From contig NZ_FOGD01000016.1 of the NCBI RefSeq assembly GCF_900111115.1, forward strand, positions 1-41,635: 41,635 bases of DNA, read 5' to 3'. Below, piece by piece: positions 7,484 to 14,607 of this stretch. Both the position numbers and the translations under genes were made by a program. This DNA is from Giesbergeria anulus (lineage in GTDB: Bacteria; Pseudomonadota; Gammaproteobacteria; Burkholderiales; Burkholderiaceae_C). Under the pieces are notes generated by a model. The model did no database searches. It was not told where the DNA came from and saw only the letters and a list, made by a program, of their open reading frames with translations. The number at the start of each line of letters is the position of its first letter. Within the stretch, counting starts at the first letter, position 1.

Positions 7484-9451
7484 ATGCTTTATCCCCAAGA
7501 ATTCGATGTCATCGTCGTTGGCGGCGGCCATGCCGGAACCGAGGCGGCACTGGCCGCTGCACGCATGGGTTGCCAGACCTTGCTGCTCACCCACAACATC
7601 GAGACTTTGGGCCAGATGAGCTGCAACCCCAGCATCGGCGGCATTGGCAAGGGTCATCTGGTCAAAGAGGTGGATGCTCTGGGCGGCGCGATGGCGCTGG
7701 CCACGGATGAGGGCGGTATCCAATTTCGCATCCTTAACAGCAGCAAAGGCCCCGCCGTGCGTGCCACGCGGGCGCAGGCCGACCGCATTTTGTACAAAGC
7801 CGCGATCCGCCGTATGCTGGAAAACCAGCCCAATCTCTGGCTGTTTCAGCAAGCGGTGGATGATTTGATGGTGGAGGGCGACCGCGTGGTCGGTGCCGTG
7901 ACGCAAATTGGTGTGCGCTTTCGCAGCCGCACGGTGGTGCTGACTGCCGGTACTTTTTTGGATGGCAAGGTGCATGTGGGCCTGAACCACTATGCCGCAG
8001 GCCGTGCTGGCGACCCTCCAGCCATCAGCCTGTCGGCACGCCTGAAAGAGCTGCAACTGCCCCAAGCCCGCCTCAAAACCGGTACGCCGCCGCGTATTGA
8101 TGGCCGCACGATTGACTTTGCCCAATGCACCGAGCAGCCCGGCGATGGTATGCCCGGTGGCAGCAACGAGGGCCAAGTGCCGGTGTTCAGTTTTATGGGC
8201 AAGGCAGCGATGCACCCACAGCAGATGCCCTGCTGGATCACGCACACCAACGAGCGCACACACGAGATCATCCGCAGCGGCTTTGACCGCAGCCCGATGT
8301 TCACCGGCAAGATTGAGGGCGTGGGGCCGCGCTATTGCCCCAGCGTTGAAGACAAAATCAACCGCTTTGCCGACAAAGACAGCCACCAGATTTTTCTGGA
8401 GCCTGAGGGCTTGACCACGCACGAGTTCTACCCCAACGGCATCAGCACCAGCTTGCCGTTTGATATCCAGTTGGCACTGGTGCGCAGCATGAAGGGGCTA
8501 GAAAACGCCCATATCCTGCGCCCCGGCTACGCCATTGAATACGACTACTTTGACCCACGTGCGCTCAAGAGCAGCTTTGAGACCCGACAAATCCAAGGTT
8601 TGTTCTTTGCCGGGCAGATCAACGGTACTACCGGCTACGAAGAAGCCGCTGCCCAAGGCTTGTTTGCCGGACTGAACGCCGCGCTGCAATGCCGGGGCCA
8701 AGACGCTTGGCTGCCTCGGCGCGATGAAGCCTATTTGGGGGTGATGGTGGATGACCTGATTACCAAGGGCGTGACCGAACCGTATCGTATGTTTACCAGC
8801 CGGGCTGAGTTCCGCTTGCAACTGCGCGAAGACAACGCAGATATGCGCCTGACCGAGCAGGGCCGCCAAATGGGCTTGGTGGATGATGCCCGCTGGGATG
8901 CCTTTAGCCGCAAGCGCGATGCTGTTTCACGTGAAACAGAACGCCTGAAGGCCACTTGGGTGAACCCGCGCATCTTGCCTGCTGCCGAGTCTGAGCGCGT
9001 GCTGGGCAAGGCCATTGAGCACGAATACAACCTGTTCGAGCTGCTACGCCGCCCCAATGTTTCCTATGCTGCGCTGATGGATATGGATGGTGGCAAATAC
9101 GCCAGTAGCGATGTTTCACGTGAAACATTGGGCGAGGCCACCGATGCTGTATTGGAGCAGGTAGAAATTGCCGCCAAATACGCAGGCTACATTGACCGGC
9201 AAAAAGACGAGGTGCAACGCGCCGCCCATTACGAAAACCTGCGCCTGCCATCCGAGCTGGACTATATGCAAGTTTCGGCTTTGAGCATTGAGGCGCGGCA
9301 GAAGCTGCAAAAGCACCGCCCTGAAACCTTGGGGCAAGCCTCGCGCATCTCAGGCATCACCCCGGCCACGATCTCGCTGCTGATGGTGCATTTGAAAAAA
9401 GGTGGCTTTAAGGGCTTTGCCACCACCACTACCACCCCGGAGGCCGCATGA
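7484..9451 (+). CDS. mnmG: tRNA uridine-34 carboxymethylaminomethyl modification enzyme MnmG (GidA)
   Basis: A 655-residue FAD protein that, with MnmE, installs the cmnm5 group on wobble uridine of several tRNAs. The FAD-binding [17 protein letters not shown] is at residues 13-29. [23 protein letters not shown] follows, and [11 protein letters not shown] and [18 protein letters not shown] are further family blocks. The start at 7484 ([15 protein letters not shown]) is standard; 29 extra in-frame codons upstream look non-coding. The gene overlaps rsmG by four bases. Unusually, two perfect parS palindromes lie within the reading frame and each encodes VSRET (residues 481-485 and 544-548), so part of this protein is shaped by the partition system. 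Confidence 0.97.
   Translation: MLYPQEFDVIVVGGGHAGTEAALAAARMGCQTLLLTHNIETLGQMSCNPSIGGIGKGHLVKEVDALGGAMALATDEGGIQFRILNSSKGPAVRATRAQADRILYKAAIRRMLENQPNLWLFQQAVDDLMVEGDRVVGAVTQIGVRFRSRTVVLTAGTFLDGKVHVGLNHYAAGRAGDPPAISLSARLKELQLPQARLKTGTPPRIDGRTIDFAQCTEQPGDGMPGGSNEGQVPVFSFMGKAAMHPQQMPCWITHTNERTHEIIRSGFDRSPMFTGKIEGVGPRYCPSVEDKINRFADKDSHQIFLEPEGLTTHEFYPNGISTSLPFDIQLALVRSMKGLENAHILRPGYAIEYDYFDPRALKSSFETRQIQGLFFAGQINGTTGYEEAAAQGLFAGLNAALQCRGQDAWLPRRDEAYLGVMVDDLITKGVTEPYRMFTSRAEFRLQLREDNADMRLTEQGRQMGLVDDARWDAFSRKRDAVSRETERLKATWVNPRILPAAESERVLGKAIEHEYNLFELLRRPNVSYAALMDMDGGKYASSDVSRETLGEATDAVLEQVEIAAKYAGYIDRQKDEVQRAAHYENLRLPSELDYMQVSALSIEARQKLQKHRPETLGQASRISGITPATISLLMVHLKKGGFKGFATTTTTPEAA
8923..8938. 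promoter_or_regulatory. parS centromere site 1, inside mnmG
   Basis: TGTTTCACGTGAAACA is a perfect 16-bp palindrome and an exact match to the conserved bacterial parS site bound by ParB. parA and parB lie about 1.8 and 3.2 kb downstream. It is read in frame as A-VSRET of MnmG. Confidence 0.93.
9112..9127. promoter_or_regulatory. parS centromere site 2, inside mnmG
   Basis: A second exact TGTTTCACGTGAAACA palindrome, 189 bases (63 codons) after the first and in the same reading frame, again giving VSRET. Two perfect 16-mers within 200 bases next to parAB cannot reasonably be chance. Confidence 0.93.
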
Positions 9452-10119
9452 GCACCACCAATCTGGAAACACCGCTGCGCCAAGGCATACAAGCGCTAGG
9501 CCTGACCTTGAGCGATGCCCAAGTGCAGCAACTGCTCGACTTTATGGCGCTGCTGCAAAAGTGGAACAAGGTGTACAACCTGACTGCGGTGCGCAACCCG
9601 GCAGAAATGCTCACCCACCATCTGCTTGATAGTCTGGCCGCCGTGGCCCCATTACAGCGGCATCTGGCTACTTTGGCAGCGGCGGGTAACACGGCCCCGC
9701 GCCTGTTGGATGTCGGCTCTGGCGGTGGTTTGCCGGGCGTGGTGTTTGCCATTTGCTGCCCGGCACTGGACGTGAGCTGCGTGGATACCGTAGCCAAGAA
9801 GGCCGCCTTTATTCAACAAGCGGCGGTGGCACTCAAGCTGCCGAATCTGCACGGCATCCATGCCCGCGTGGAATCCTTGGCTGGCCCGTTTGATGTGGTC
9901 AGTTGCCGTGCCTTTGCCTCGCTGCCCGACTTCACTTCTTGGTCGCGCGCGGCCCTAGGGTCGCAAAGCATCTGGCTGGCGATGAAAGGCAAACACCCCC
10001 AAGATGAAATCGACGCCCTACATGCCCAAGTGCAAGTGTTTCACGTGGAACCATTGACGGTACCGGGGTTGGATGCCGAGCGCTGCATTGTCTGGTTGCG
10101 CTTGGCCGCCACGGCCTGA
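9448..10119 (+). CDS. rsmG: 16S rRNA (guanine-527-N7)-methyltransferase RsmG (GidB)
   Basis: A 223-residue class I methyltransferase that methylates N7 of G527 in 16S rRNA using S-adenosylmethionine; loss gives low-level streptomycin resistance in other bacteria. The N-terminal [26 protein letters not shown] block is diagnostic, and the SAM motif [10 protein letters not shown] is at residues 88-97. [11 protein letters not shown] near 150 is also typical. The start overlaps the mnmG stop (ATGA) with GGAGG just upstream, so the pair is translationally coupled. A degenerate parS-like sequence lies near its 3' end. Confidence 0.96.
   Translation: MSTTNLETPLRQGIQALGLTLSDAQVQQLLDFMALLQKWNKVYNLTAVRNPAEMLTHHLLDSLAAVAPLQRHLATLAAAGNTAPRLLDVGSGGGLPGVVFAICCPALDVSCVDTVAKKAAFIQQAAVALKLPNLHGIHARVESLAGPFDVVSCRAFASLPDFTSWSRAALGSQSIWLAMKGKHPQDEIDALHAQVQVFHVEPLTVPGLDAERCIVWLRLAATA
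10037..10052. promoter_or_regulatory. Degenerate parS-like site inside rsmG
   Basis: TGTTTCACGTGGAACC matches the parS 16-mer at 14 of 16 positions, with the left half perfect. It lies about 0.7 kb before parA and in a different codon phase from the two mnmG sites. It may be a weak ParB site or a decayed one. Confidence 0.5.
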
Positions 10120-10124
10120 ACCGT

Positions 10125-10739
10125 ATGGCTGGTATTGCCGACTATGGCGCTTTTGTCGTCGCCATCATCGTGTTTTTGGCTATTCCGGGGCCGGGCAATT
10201 TGGCCTTGATTACTGCCACCGGCAAGGGTGGGGTGCGCGCCGGGCTGGCGACTACGTTGGGTGTGATGGCCGCCGATCAGGTGCTGATGTGGCTGGCCGT
10301 AGCCGGGGTAGCGGCGCTGCTGGCTACCTATCCGACGGCCTTTCAAGCGGTGCAGTGGCTGGGGGCCGCTTATTTGGCATGGCTGGGCTGGAAGATGCTC
10401 ACGGCCCCACCGGGCGCACCCCCTGTGCTGGTGATGCAACCGCGCCACTACTTTCGCCAAGGGGCGCTGATTACCCTGCTCAACCCGAAAGCCATTGTGT
10501 TTTATATGGCGTTCTTCCCGCTGTTTGTGGATCCGGCCCACCATCAGGGGCTGCTCACCTTTGGCATCATGGCACTGACCATTGCGCTATTGACCTTTGT
10601 CTATGCCCTGATTGTGGTGCTGCTCACCCACCATTTGGCCGCCAGGCTACGCGCTAATCCGCTGATTGGCCGTGTGCTGGAAAAAACCGCCGGAATGCTG
10701 CTCATCGGCTTTGGCTTCAAACTCGCTTTTTCAAGGTAA
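10125..10739 (+). CDS. LysE/RhtB family amino-acid exporter
   Basis: A 204-residue inner-membrane protein of the LysE/RhtB family, which exports amino acids such as lysine, threonine or homoserine. The signature AIPGPGNLALITATGKGGVRAGLATTLG occupies about residues 19-46. Further hydrophobic spans lie at roughly 45-65, 70-90, 110-135, 145-165 and 180-200, giving the usual six-segment layout. LNPKAIVFYMAFFPLFV near 122 is the conserved second-half motif. It starts 5 bases after the rsmG stop and ends 6 bases before parA, so it is part of the mnmG-parB transcript. The substrate cannot be told from sequence. Confidence 0.88.
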   Translation: MAGIADYGAFVVAIIVFLAIPGPGNLALITATGKGGVRAGLATTLGVMAADQVLMWLAVAGVAALLATYPTAFQAVQWLGAAYLAWLGWKMLTAPPGAPPVLVMQPRHYFRQGALITLLNPKAIVFYMAFFPLFVDPAHHQGLLTFGIMALTIALLTFVYALIVVLLTHHLAARLRANPLIGRVLEKTAGMLLIGFGFKLAFSR

Positions 10740-10745
10740 ATTGCC

Positions 10746-11582
10746 ATGTCCCATATTTTTTGCGTTGCCAACCAAAAGGGTGGCGTGGGCAAAACCACCA
10801 CCACCGTCAATTTGGCTGCGGGGCTGGCCCAGCTAGGCCAGCGGGTGCTGCTGGTCGATCTTGACCCCCAAGGCAATGCCACGATGGGCTCGGGCGTGGA
10901 CAAGCGCGAGCTGCCCCTGTCGGTCTATGACGTGCTGATGGGCGAGGCCACCGTGGCCGAAGCCGCCGTGGCAGCACCTGCTTGTGGCTACCATGTGCTG
11001 GGAGCGAATCGCGAACTGGCTGGGGCTGAGATCGAACTGGTCTCGCTGCCGCAACGTGACCAGCGCCTCAAAGCAGCACTGGCCCAAGCCGCCGCCGAGT
11101 ACGACTTTGTGCTGGTCGATTGTCCACCCTCGTTGTCCATCCTCACGCTCAATGGCCTGTGCGCTGCCCACGGCGTTGTGGTGCCCATGCAGTGCGAATA
11201 CTTTGCCTTAGAGGGCGTGACCGACCTGCTGCACACCATTACCCAAGTGCGCGCCAACCTCAATCCTGACTTGCAGATCATTGGCCTACTGCGTGTGATG
11301 TTTGACCCGCGCACCACCTTACAACAGCAAGTCAGTGAGCAATTGCAGACCCATTTTGGCGACAAGGTGTTCCAAACCGTGATCCCGCGCAACGTGCGCT
11401 TGGCCGAAGCCCCCAGCCACGGCTTGCCCGGTGTGGTGTTTGACCCAGCCGCCAAGGGCAGCCAAGCGTTTATCAACTTTGCCCGCGAGATGATGGGGCG
11501 GGTGGGTGTGGCGGCTCCGGCTAAGGGGCGCAAGCCTGCGGCCAAAAAGGCGGTGGCCTCCTCTGCGGCCCGCCGCAGCTAA
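10746..11582 (+). CDS. parA: Chromosome-partitioning ATPase ParA (Soj)
   Basis: A 278-residue deviant-Walker ATPase that binds DNA as an ATP dimer and moves ParB-parS complexes. The deviant Walker A motif KGGVGKTT is at residues 11-18, and VDLDPQGNAT is at 37-46. Walker B (DFVLVDCPPSL) lies near 120, and NVRLAEAPSHGLP is a typical later block. There is no N-terminal helix-turn-helix, so this is the short chromosomal (type Ib-like) form. The last 25 or so residues are a Lys/Ala/Arg-rich tail, longer than in Bacillus Soj, perhaps aiding nonspecific DNA binding (inference). Two parS sites lie upstream in mnmG. Confidence 0.95.
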   Translation: MSHIFCVANQKGGVGKTTTTVNLAAGLAQLGQRVLLVDLDPQGNATMGSGVDKRELPLSVYDVLMGEATVAEAAVAAPACGYHVLGANRELAGAEIELVSLPQRDQRLKAALAQAAAEYDFVLVDCPPSLSILTLNGLCAAHGVVVPMQCEYFALEGVTDLLHTITQVRANLNPDLQIIGLLRVMFDPRTTLQQQVSEQLQTHFGDKVFQTVIPRNVRLAEAPSHGLPGVVFDPAAKGSQAFINFAREMMGRVGVAAPAKGRKPAAKKAVASSAARRS

Positions 11583-11596
11583 ACCTTTGCCCCACC

Positions 11597-12148
11597 ATGC
11601 CCACAACATCCCCCCGCATCCTCACCCTGCCCGGCTGGCAGAATTCCGGCCCCGACCACTGGCAAAGCCGTTGGGAGCGCCTGCACGGCTACGAACGCCT
11701 TGAGCAACACGACTGGCAACGCCCGTTGCGCGGTGACTGGAGCGCCCGATTGCAAGAAGTGGTGGTCGATAGCCCCGGCCCGGTGGTGCTGGTAGCGCAT
11801 AGTTTGGCTTGCCTGCTGGTGGCGTGGTGGGCTGCCCATTCGCCCGATGCCCGCAAGGTGCAGGGCGCTTTGCTGGTAGCCCCACCAGACGTAGAGCGCC
11901 CCGACATGCGCCAACAACTGCCCGGCTGGGCACCGATGGCCTGCCAGCCGCTGCCCTTCCCGGCCGTACTGGTAGCCAGCCGCAATGACCCCTATGGCAG
12001 CGCTGCCCACGCACAGGCTTTGGCCGATGCTTGGGGGTGCCAGTATGCCGATGTGGGCGAACGTGGTCACCTCAATGCCGATTCTGGCCTCGGCGACTGG
12101 CCCGAAGGCCTGGCCCTGCTGCAAACCCTCATCGCAACGAAAGATTAA
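11597..12148 (+). CDS. RBBP9/YdeN-type alpha/beta serine hydrolase
   Basis: A 183-residue small alpha/beta hydrolase of the RBBP9 family. It starts with the typical LPGWQNSGPDHWQSRWE. The nucleophile is Ser69 in VAHSLAC. Asp131 (ASRNDPYGS) and His158 (GERGHLNADSGLGDWPEG) complete the triad, and this His-containing ending is a family hallmark. Substrates of bacterial members are poorly known. The gene sits between parA (14 bases before) and parB (5 bases after) on the same strand, so it must be cotranscribed with them. No link to partition is evident from the sequence. Confidence 0.85.
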   Translation: MPTTSPRILTLPGWQNSGPDHWQSRWERLHGYERLEQHDWQRPLRGDWSARLQEVVVDSPGPVVLVAHSLACLLVAWWAAHSPDARKVQGALLVAPPDVERPDMRQQLPGWAPMACQPLPFPAVLVASRNDPYGSAAHAQALADAWGCQYADVGERGHLNADSGLGDWPEGLALLQTLIATKD

Positions 12149-12153
12149 GCCCG

Positions 12154-13080
12154 ATGGCAACGAAAAAACCCAAGGGCTTGGGGCGCGGCCTCGAAGCCCT
12201 GCTCGGCCCCACCGCCCCTAGCCCGACAACCCTTAACAGTACAGTTGGACAAGCCCCCTCCTCCCTACTCTTGATAGAGCTGGTGCCCGGCCAATACCAA
12301 CCGCGCACGCGCATGGATGAAGGCGCACTCTACGAGCTGGCTGAAAGCATCCGGGCGCAAGGCATCATGCAGCCGATTTTGGTGCGCCGCTTGGGCAGTG
12401 GCCCGCACGCCGGACGCCATGAAATCATTGCTGGGGAGCGGCGCTTTCGCGCTGCCAAACTGGCTGGACTAGACAGTGTGCCGGTGCTGGTGCGCGATGT
12501 GCCCGACGAAGCCGCCGCCGCGATGGCGCTGATCGAAAACATTCAGCGCGAAGACCTGAACCCGCTGGAAGAAGCCCAAGGCCTGCAACGGCTGGTGCGC
12601 GAGTTTGGCCTCACGCACGAACAGGCAGCGCAGGCCGTAGGCCGCTCGCGCAGCGCTGCCAGCAACTTGCTGCGCCTGCTGCAACTGGCTACTCCCGTGC
12701 AGACTATGCTGCTGGCCGGTGATTTGGACATGGGCCATGCCCGCGCTTTGTTGAGTTTAGACAAAGCCACGCAAATCACTGCCGCTCACCAGATTGCCGC
12801 CAAAAAGCTCTCGGTGCGCGAGGCCGAAGCCTTGGGCAAAAAGCTGGCGGCCAACGCTGGCAAGACCGGCCCCACCTCTAAGACCGCTACCCGCGCCAAA
12901 CCACGCGACCTGCTGCGCTTAGAAGAAGAACTCTCTGACCTGCTGATGGCCGAAGTAGAAGTACGCATCAAAAAGCGCGTGCGCCGTGCCGGGCAGTTGG
13001 ACGATGTGGGCGAGTTGGTCATTCAATTTGGCTCTACCGAAGCCCTCAATGGCTTGATTGATCGGCTGCGTGCTGCCTGA
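12154..13080 (+). CDS. parB: Chromosome-partitioning protein ParB (Spo0J)
   Basis: A 308-residue ParB, a CTP-dependent DNA clamp that loads at parS and spreads. The start at 12154 gives the expected MATKKPKGLGRGLEALLG, the basic N-terminus that stimulates ParA ATPase. The CTP-pocket motif GERRFRA is at 94-100, preceded by QPILVRR. ENIQREDLNPLEEA at 128-141 is the second ParB box. The helix-turn-helix (LTHEQAAQAVGRSRSAASNLLRLL) lies near 153-176. The C-terminal dimer domain ends GSTEALNGLIDRLRAA. Cognate parS sites are in mnmG. The ribosome-binding site is weak, so coupling to the preceding hydrolase gene is likely. Confidence 0.95.
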   Translation: MATKKPKGLGRGLEALLGPTAPSPTTLNSTVGQAPSSLLLIELVPGQYQPRTRMDEGALYELAESIRAQGIMQPILVRRLGSGPHAGRHEIIAGERRFRAAKLAGLDSVPVLVRDVPDEAAAAMALIENIQREDLNPLEEAQGLQRLVREFGLTHEQAAQAVGRSRSAASNLLRLLQLATPVQTMLLAGDLDMGHARALLSLDKATQITAAHQIAAKKLSVREAEALGKKLAANAGKTGPTSKTATRAKPRDLLRLEEELSDLLMAEVEVRIKKRVRRAGQLDDVGELVIQFGSTEALNGLIDRLRAA

Positions 13081-13120
13081 CCATGTTTGACGCGAAATAT
13101 TATTCTGACGGGGCTGTTTC

Positions 13121-13843
13121 ATGATCATCCGCCTGCCTTGGCCCCTGCCTGCCGTGCTGGCGTGGTCTTCAGGTTGGCTGCTGTTGTTGTTGTTACAACG
13201 GCTGCTGCCGCCGCTGTGGGCGCTGGTGGTAGCGATGGTGTGGTGTACGCTGGTCAGCCTGCTTGGGGAGAACTTCTGGCGTCGTGTGTTGATCGTATTG
13301 GGTTTTCCGCTGTCGCTGGTGCTGACCGGCATGGCCAGCGTGCCGCAATGGGTCTGGCTGCTGCCGTTGGGCTTGTTGCTGGCAGTCTATCCGCTACACG
13401 CTTGGCGCGATGCGCCGGTCTTTCCCACGCCCGCCGATGCTCTCAACAGCCTGCCTGATTATGCTTGGCTAGAACCGGGGGCTGAGGTTCTAGACGCGGG
13501 CTGTGGCTTGGGCGATGGTCTGCTGGCCCTGCGCCAAGCCTACCCCTTGGCCCGTTGGCATGGCCTAGAGTGGAGCCGCCCGCTGCGCTGGCTGTGCGCG
13601 CGCCGCTGCCCTTGGGCACAGGTGCGCCGGGGTGACATCTGGCAAGAGCCTTGGGGGCCATTCGCGCTGGTTTATTTGTTCCAGCGCCCTGAAAGCATGG
13701 CCCGTGCTTGGGCCAAGGCCAATGCCGATATGGCCCCCGGTTCGTGGCTGGTCAGTTTAGAATTTGCCGTGCCCGACGTCATTCCATTCGCCCATTACAC
13801 TTTAGATGGTGAGCGTCCAGTGTGGGTTTATCAAATTGGGTAG
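13121..13843 (+). CDS. Membrane-anchored class I SAM-dependent methyltransferase
   Basis: A 240-residue protein in two parts. Residues 1-95 hold three to four strongly hydrophobic segments (about 10-30, 32-48, 55-72, 76-92). From residue 115 there is a compact Rossmann-type methyltransferase domain, with the SAM-binding motif VLDAGCGLGDG at 123-133 and an acidic residue after the next strand (HGLEWS). The domain is short, around 125 residues, and the substrate is unknown. It lies 40 bases after parB on the same strand. Later sequence becomes AT-rich just past its stop, so this may be the last gene of the partition cluster. Confidence 0.75.
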   Translation: MIIRLPWPLPAVLAWSSGWLLLLLLQRLLPPLWALVVAMVWCTLVSLLGENFWRRVLIVLGFPLSLVLTGMASVPQWVWLLPLGLLLAVYPLHAWRDAPVFPTPADALNSLPDYAWLEPGAEVLDAGCGLGDGLLALRQAYPLARWHGLEWSRPLRWLCARRCPWAQVRRGDIWQEPWGPFALVYLFQRPESMARAWAKANADMAPGSWLVSLEFAVPDVIPFAHYTLDGERPVWVYQIG

Positions 13844-13911
13844 TGCTCAATATTAAAATAAATCTGGTGCAGAGTTGTGCCAATTTGATGAATATTTCTA
13901 GGTGTAAAAAA

Positions 13912-14607
13912 TCAATTTTCCTGCAAAGTTATTTGTGTCGTTAACTTATAGCCATAATTCCGCACTGCCTTGATTGAGTTTTTAATGTCCAAGCCATCCG
14001 ATATTTTAGTTCGCAAGCGGCTAATAATTACGGGCAAATTTTCACGTGATAAATTCATTTTGTGTTGTGAATCGAGGTGATGCAAAAGGCTTTCAGTGTC
14101 TATACATTGCTTTGGAGCTAAAGACAGTTCATAGAGTATATTTGCCTCAGTGAGAGTTAAGCTAATATTCATTTCTAATGATATTCCAAGAGTTAATTTG
14201 GAGATGTTCAGTTGTAGATTATGATGTCCCCATCGTTTAACTCGTCTAGCCAAGTTAATGACTACAGCCTCTAGCTCACCAATATTTGCTGGCTTAGTGA
14301 GGTATACGTCAGCACCACTTTGATAGCCTGCTACTTTATCCATTGGAAGCACGCGCGCTGTTAATAAGATAATTCCAATATCGGGAAGTGCACGGCGTAA
14401 TCGCTGAGAAATACTCAAACCATCTTCGCCAGGTAGATTTAAATCAATAATCACAATATTGGCCGGGTGTTGATGCAATGCTATATCAAGACCTTCACCA
14501 CAGTCTACTCCCCGCACGTGCCATTCGGGGCGGGTTAAAAACGCAACCAATTCATCACGGACGATGTCATGGTCTTCTACTACAACGATATGTACTTGTG
14601 AATTCAT
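13912..14607 (-). CDS. OmpR-family response regulator (AT-rich island)
   Basis: A 231-residue response regulator. The receiver domain (1-120) has acidic residues ED at 11-12, phospho-acceptor Asp55 in IIDLNLPGEDG, the switch Thr in LLTAR, and Lys105 in LTKP. The C-terminal part (about 135-225) looks like a winged helix: SLTLTEANILYELS followed by ISRLRTKI and AVRNYGYKL. It is weaker than usual but of the OmpR type. It is the partner of the kinase gene that overlaps it by four bases upstream. Base composition and codon use are much more AT-rich than parB or dinG, suggesting acquisition. Target genes are unknown; the neighbouring orphan membrane protein is one candidate. Confidence 0.88.
   Translation of the reverse strand: MNSQVHIVVVEDHDIVRDELVAFLTRPEWHVRGVDCGEGLDIALHQHPANIVIIDLNLPGEDGLSISQRLRRALPDIGIILLTARVLPMDKVAGYQSGADVYLTKPANIGELEAVVINLARRVKRWGHHNLQLNISKLTLGISLEMNISLTLTEANILYELSLAPKQCIDTESLLHHLDSQHKMNLSRENLPVIISRLRTKISDGLDIKNSIKAVRNYGYKLTTQITLQEN

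Noticed and set aside
13084-13099. TGTTTGACGCGAAATA just after parB, as a further parS site
   Set aside because: Only 13 of 16 positions match, the mismatches break the palindrome, and the central CACGTG is lost.
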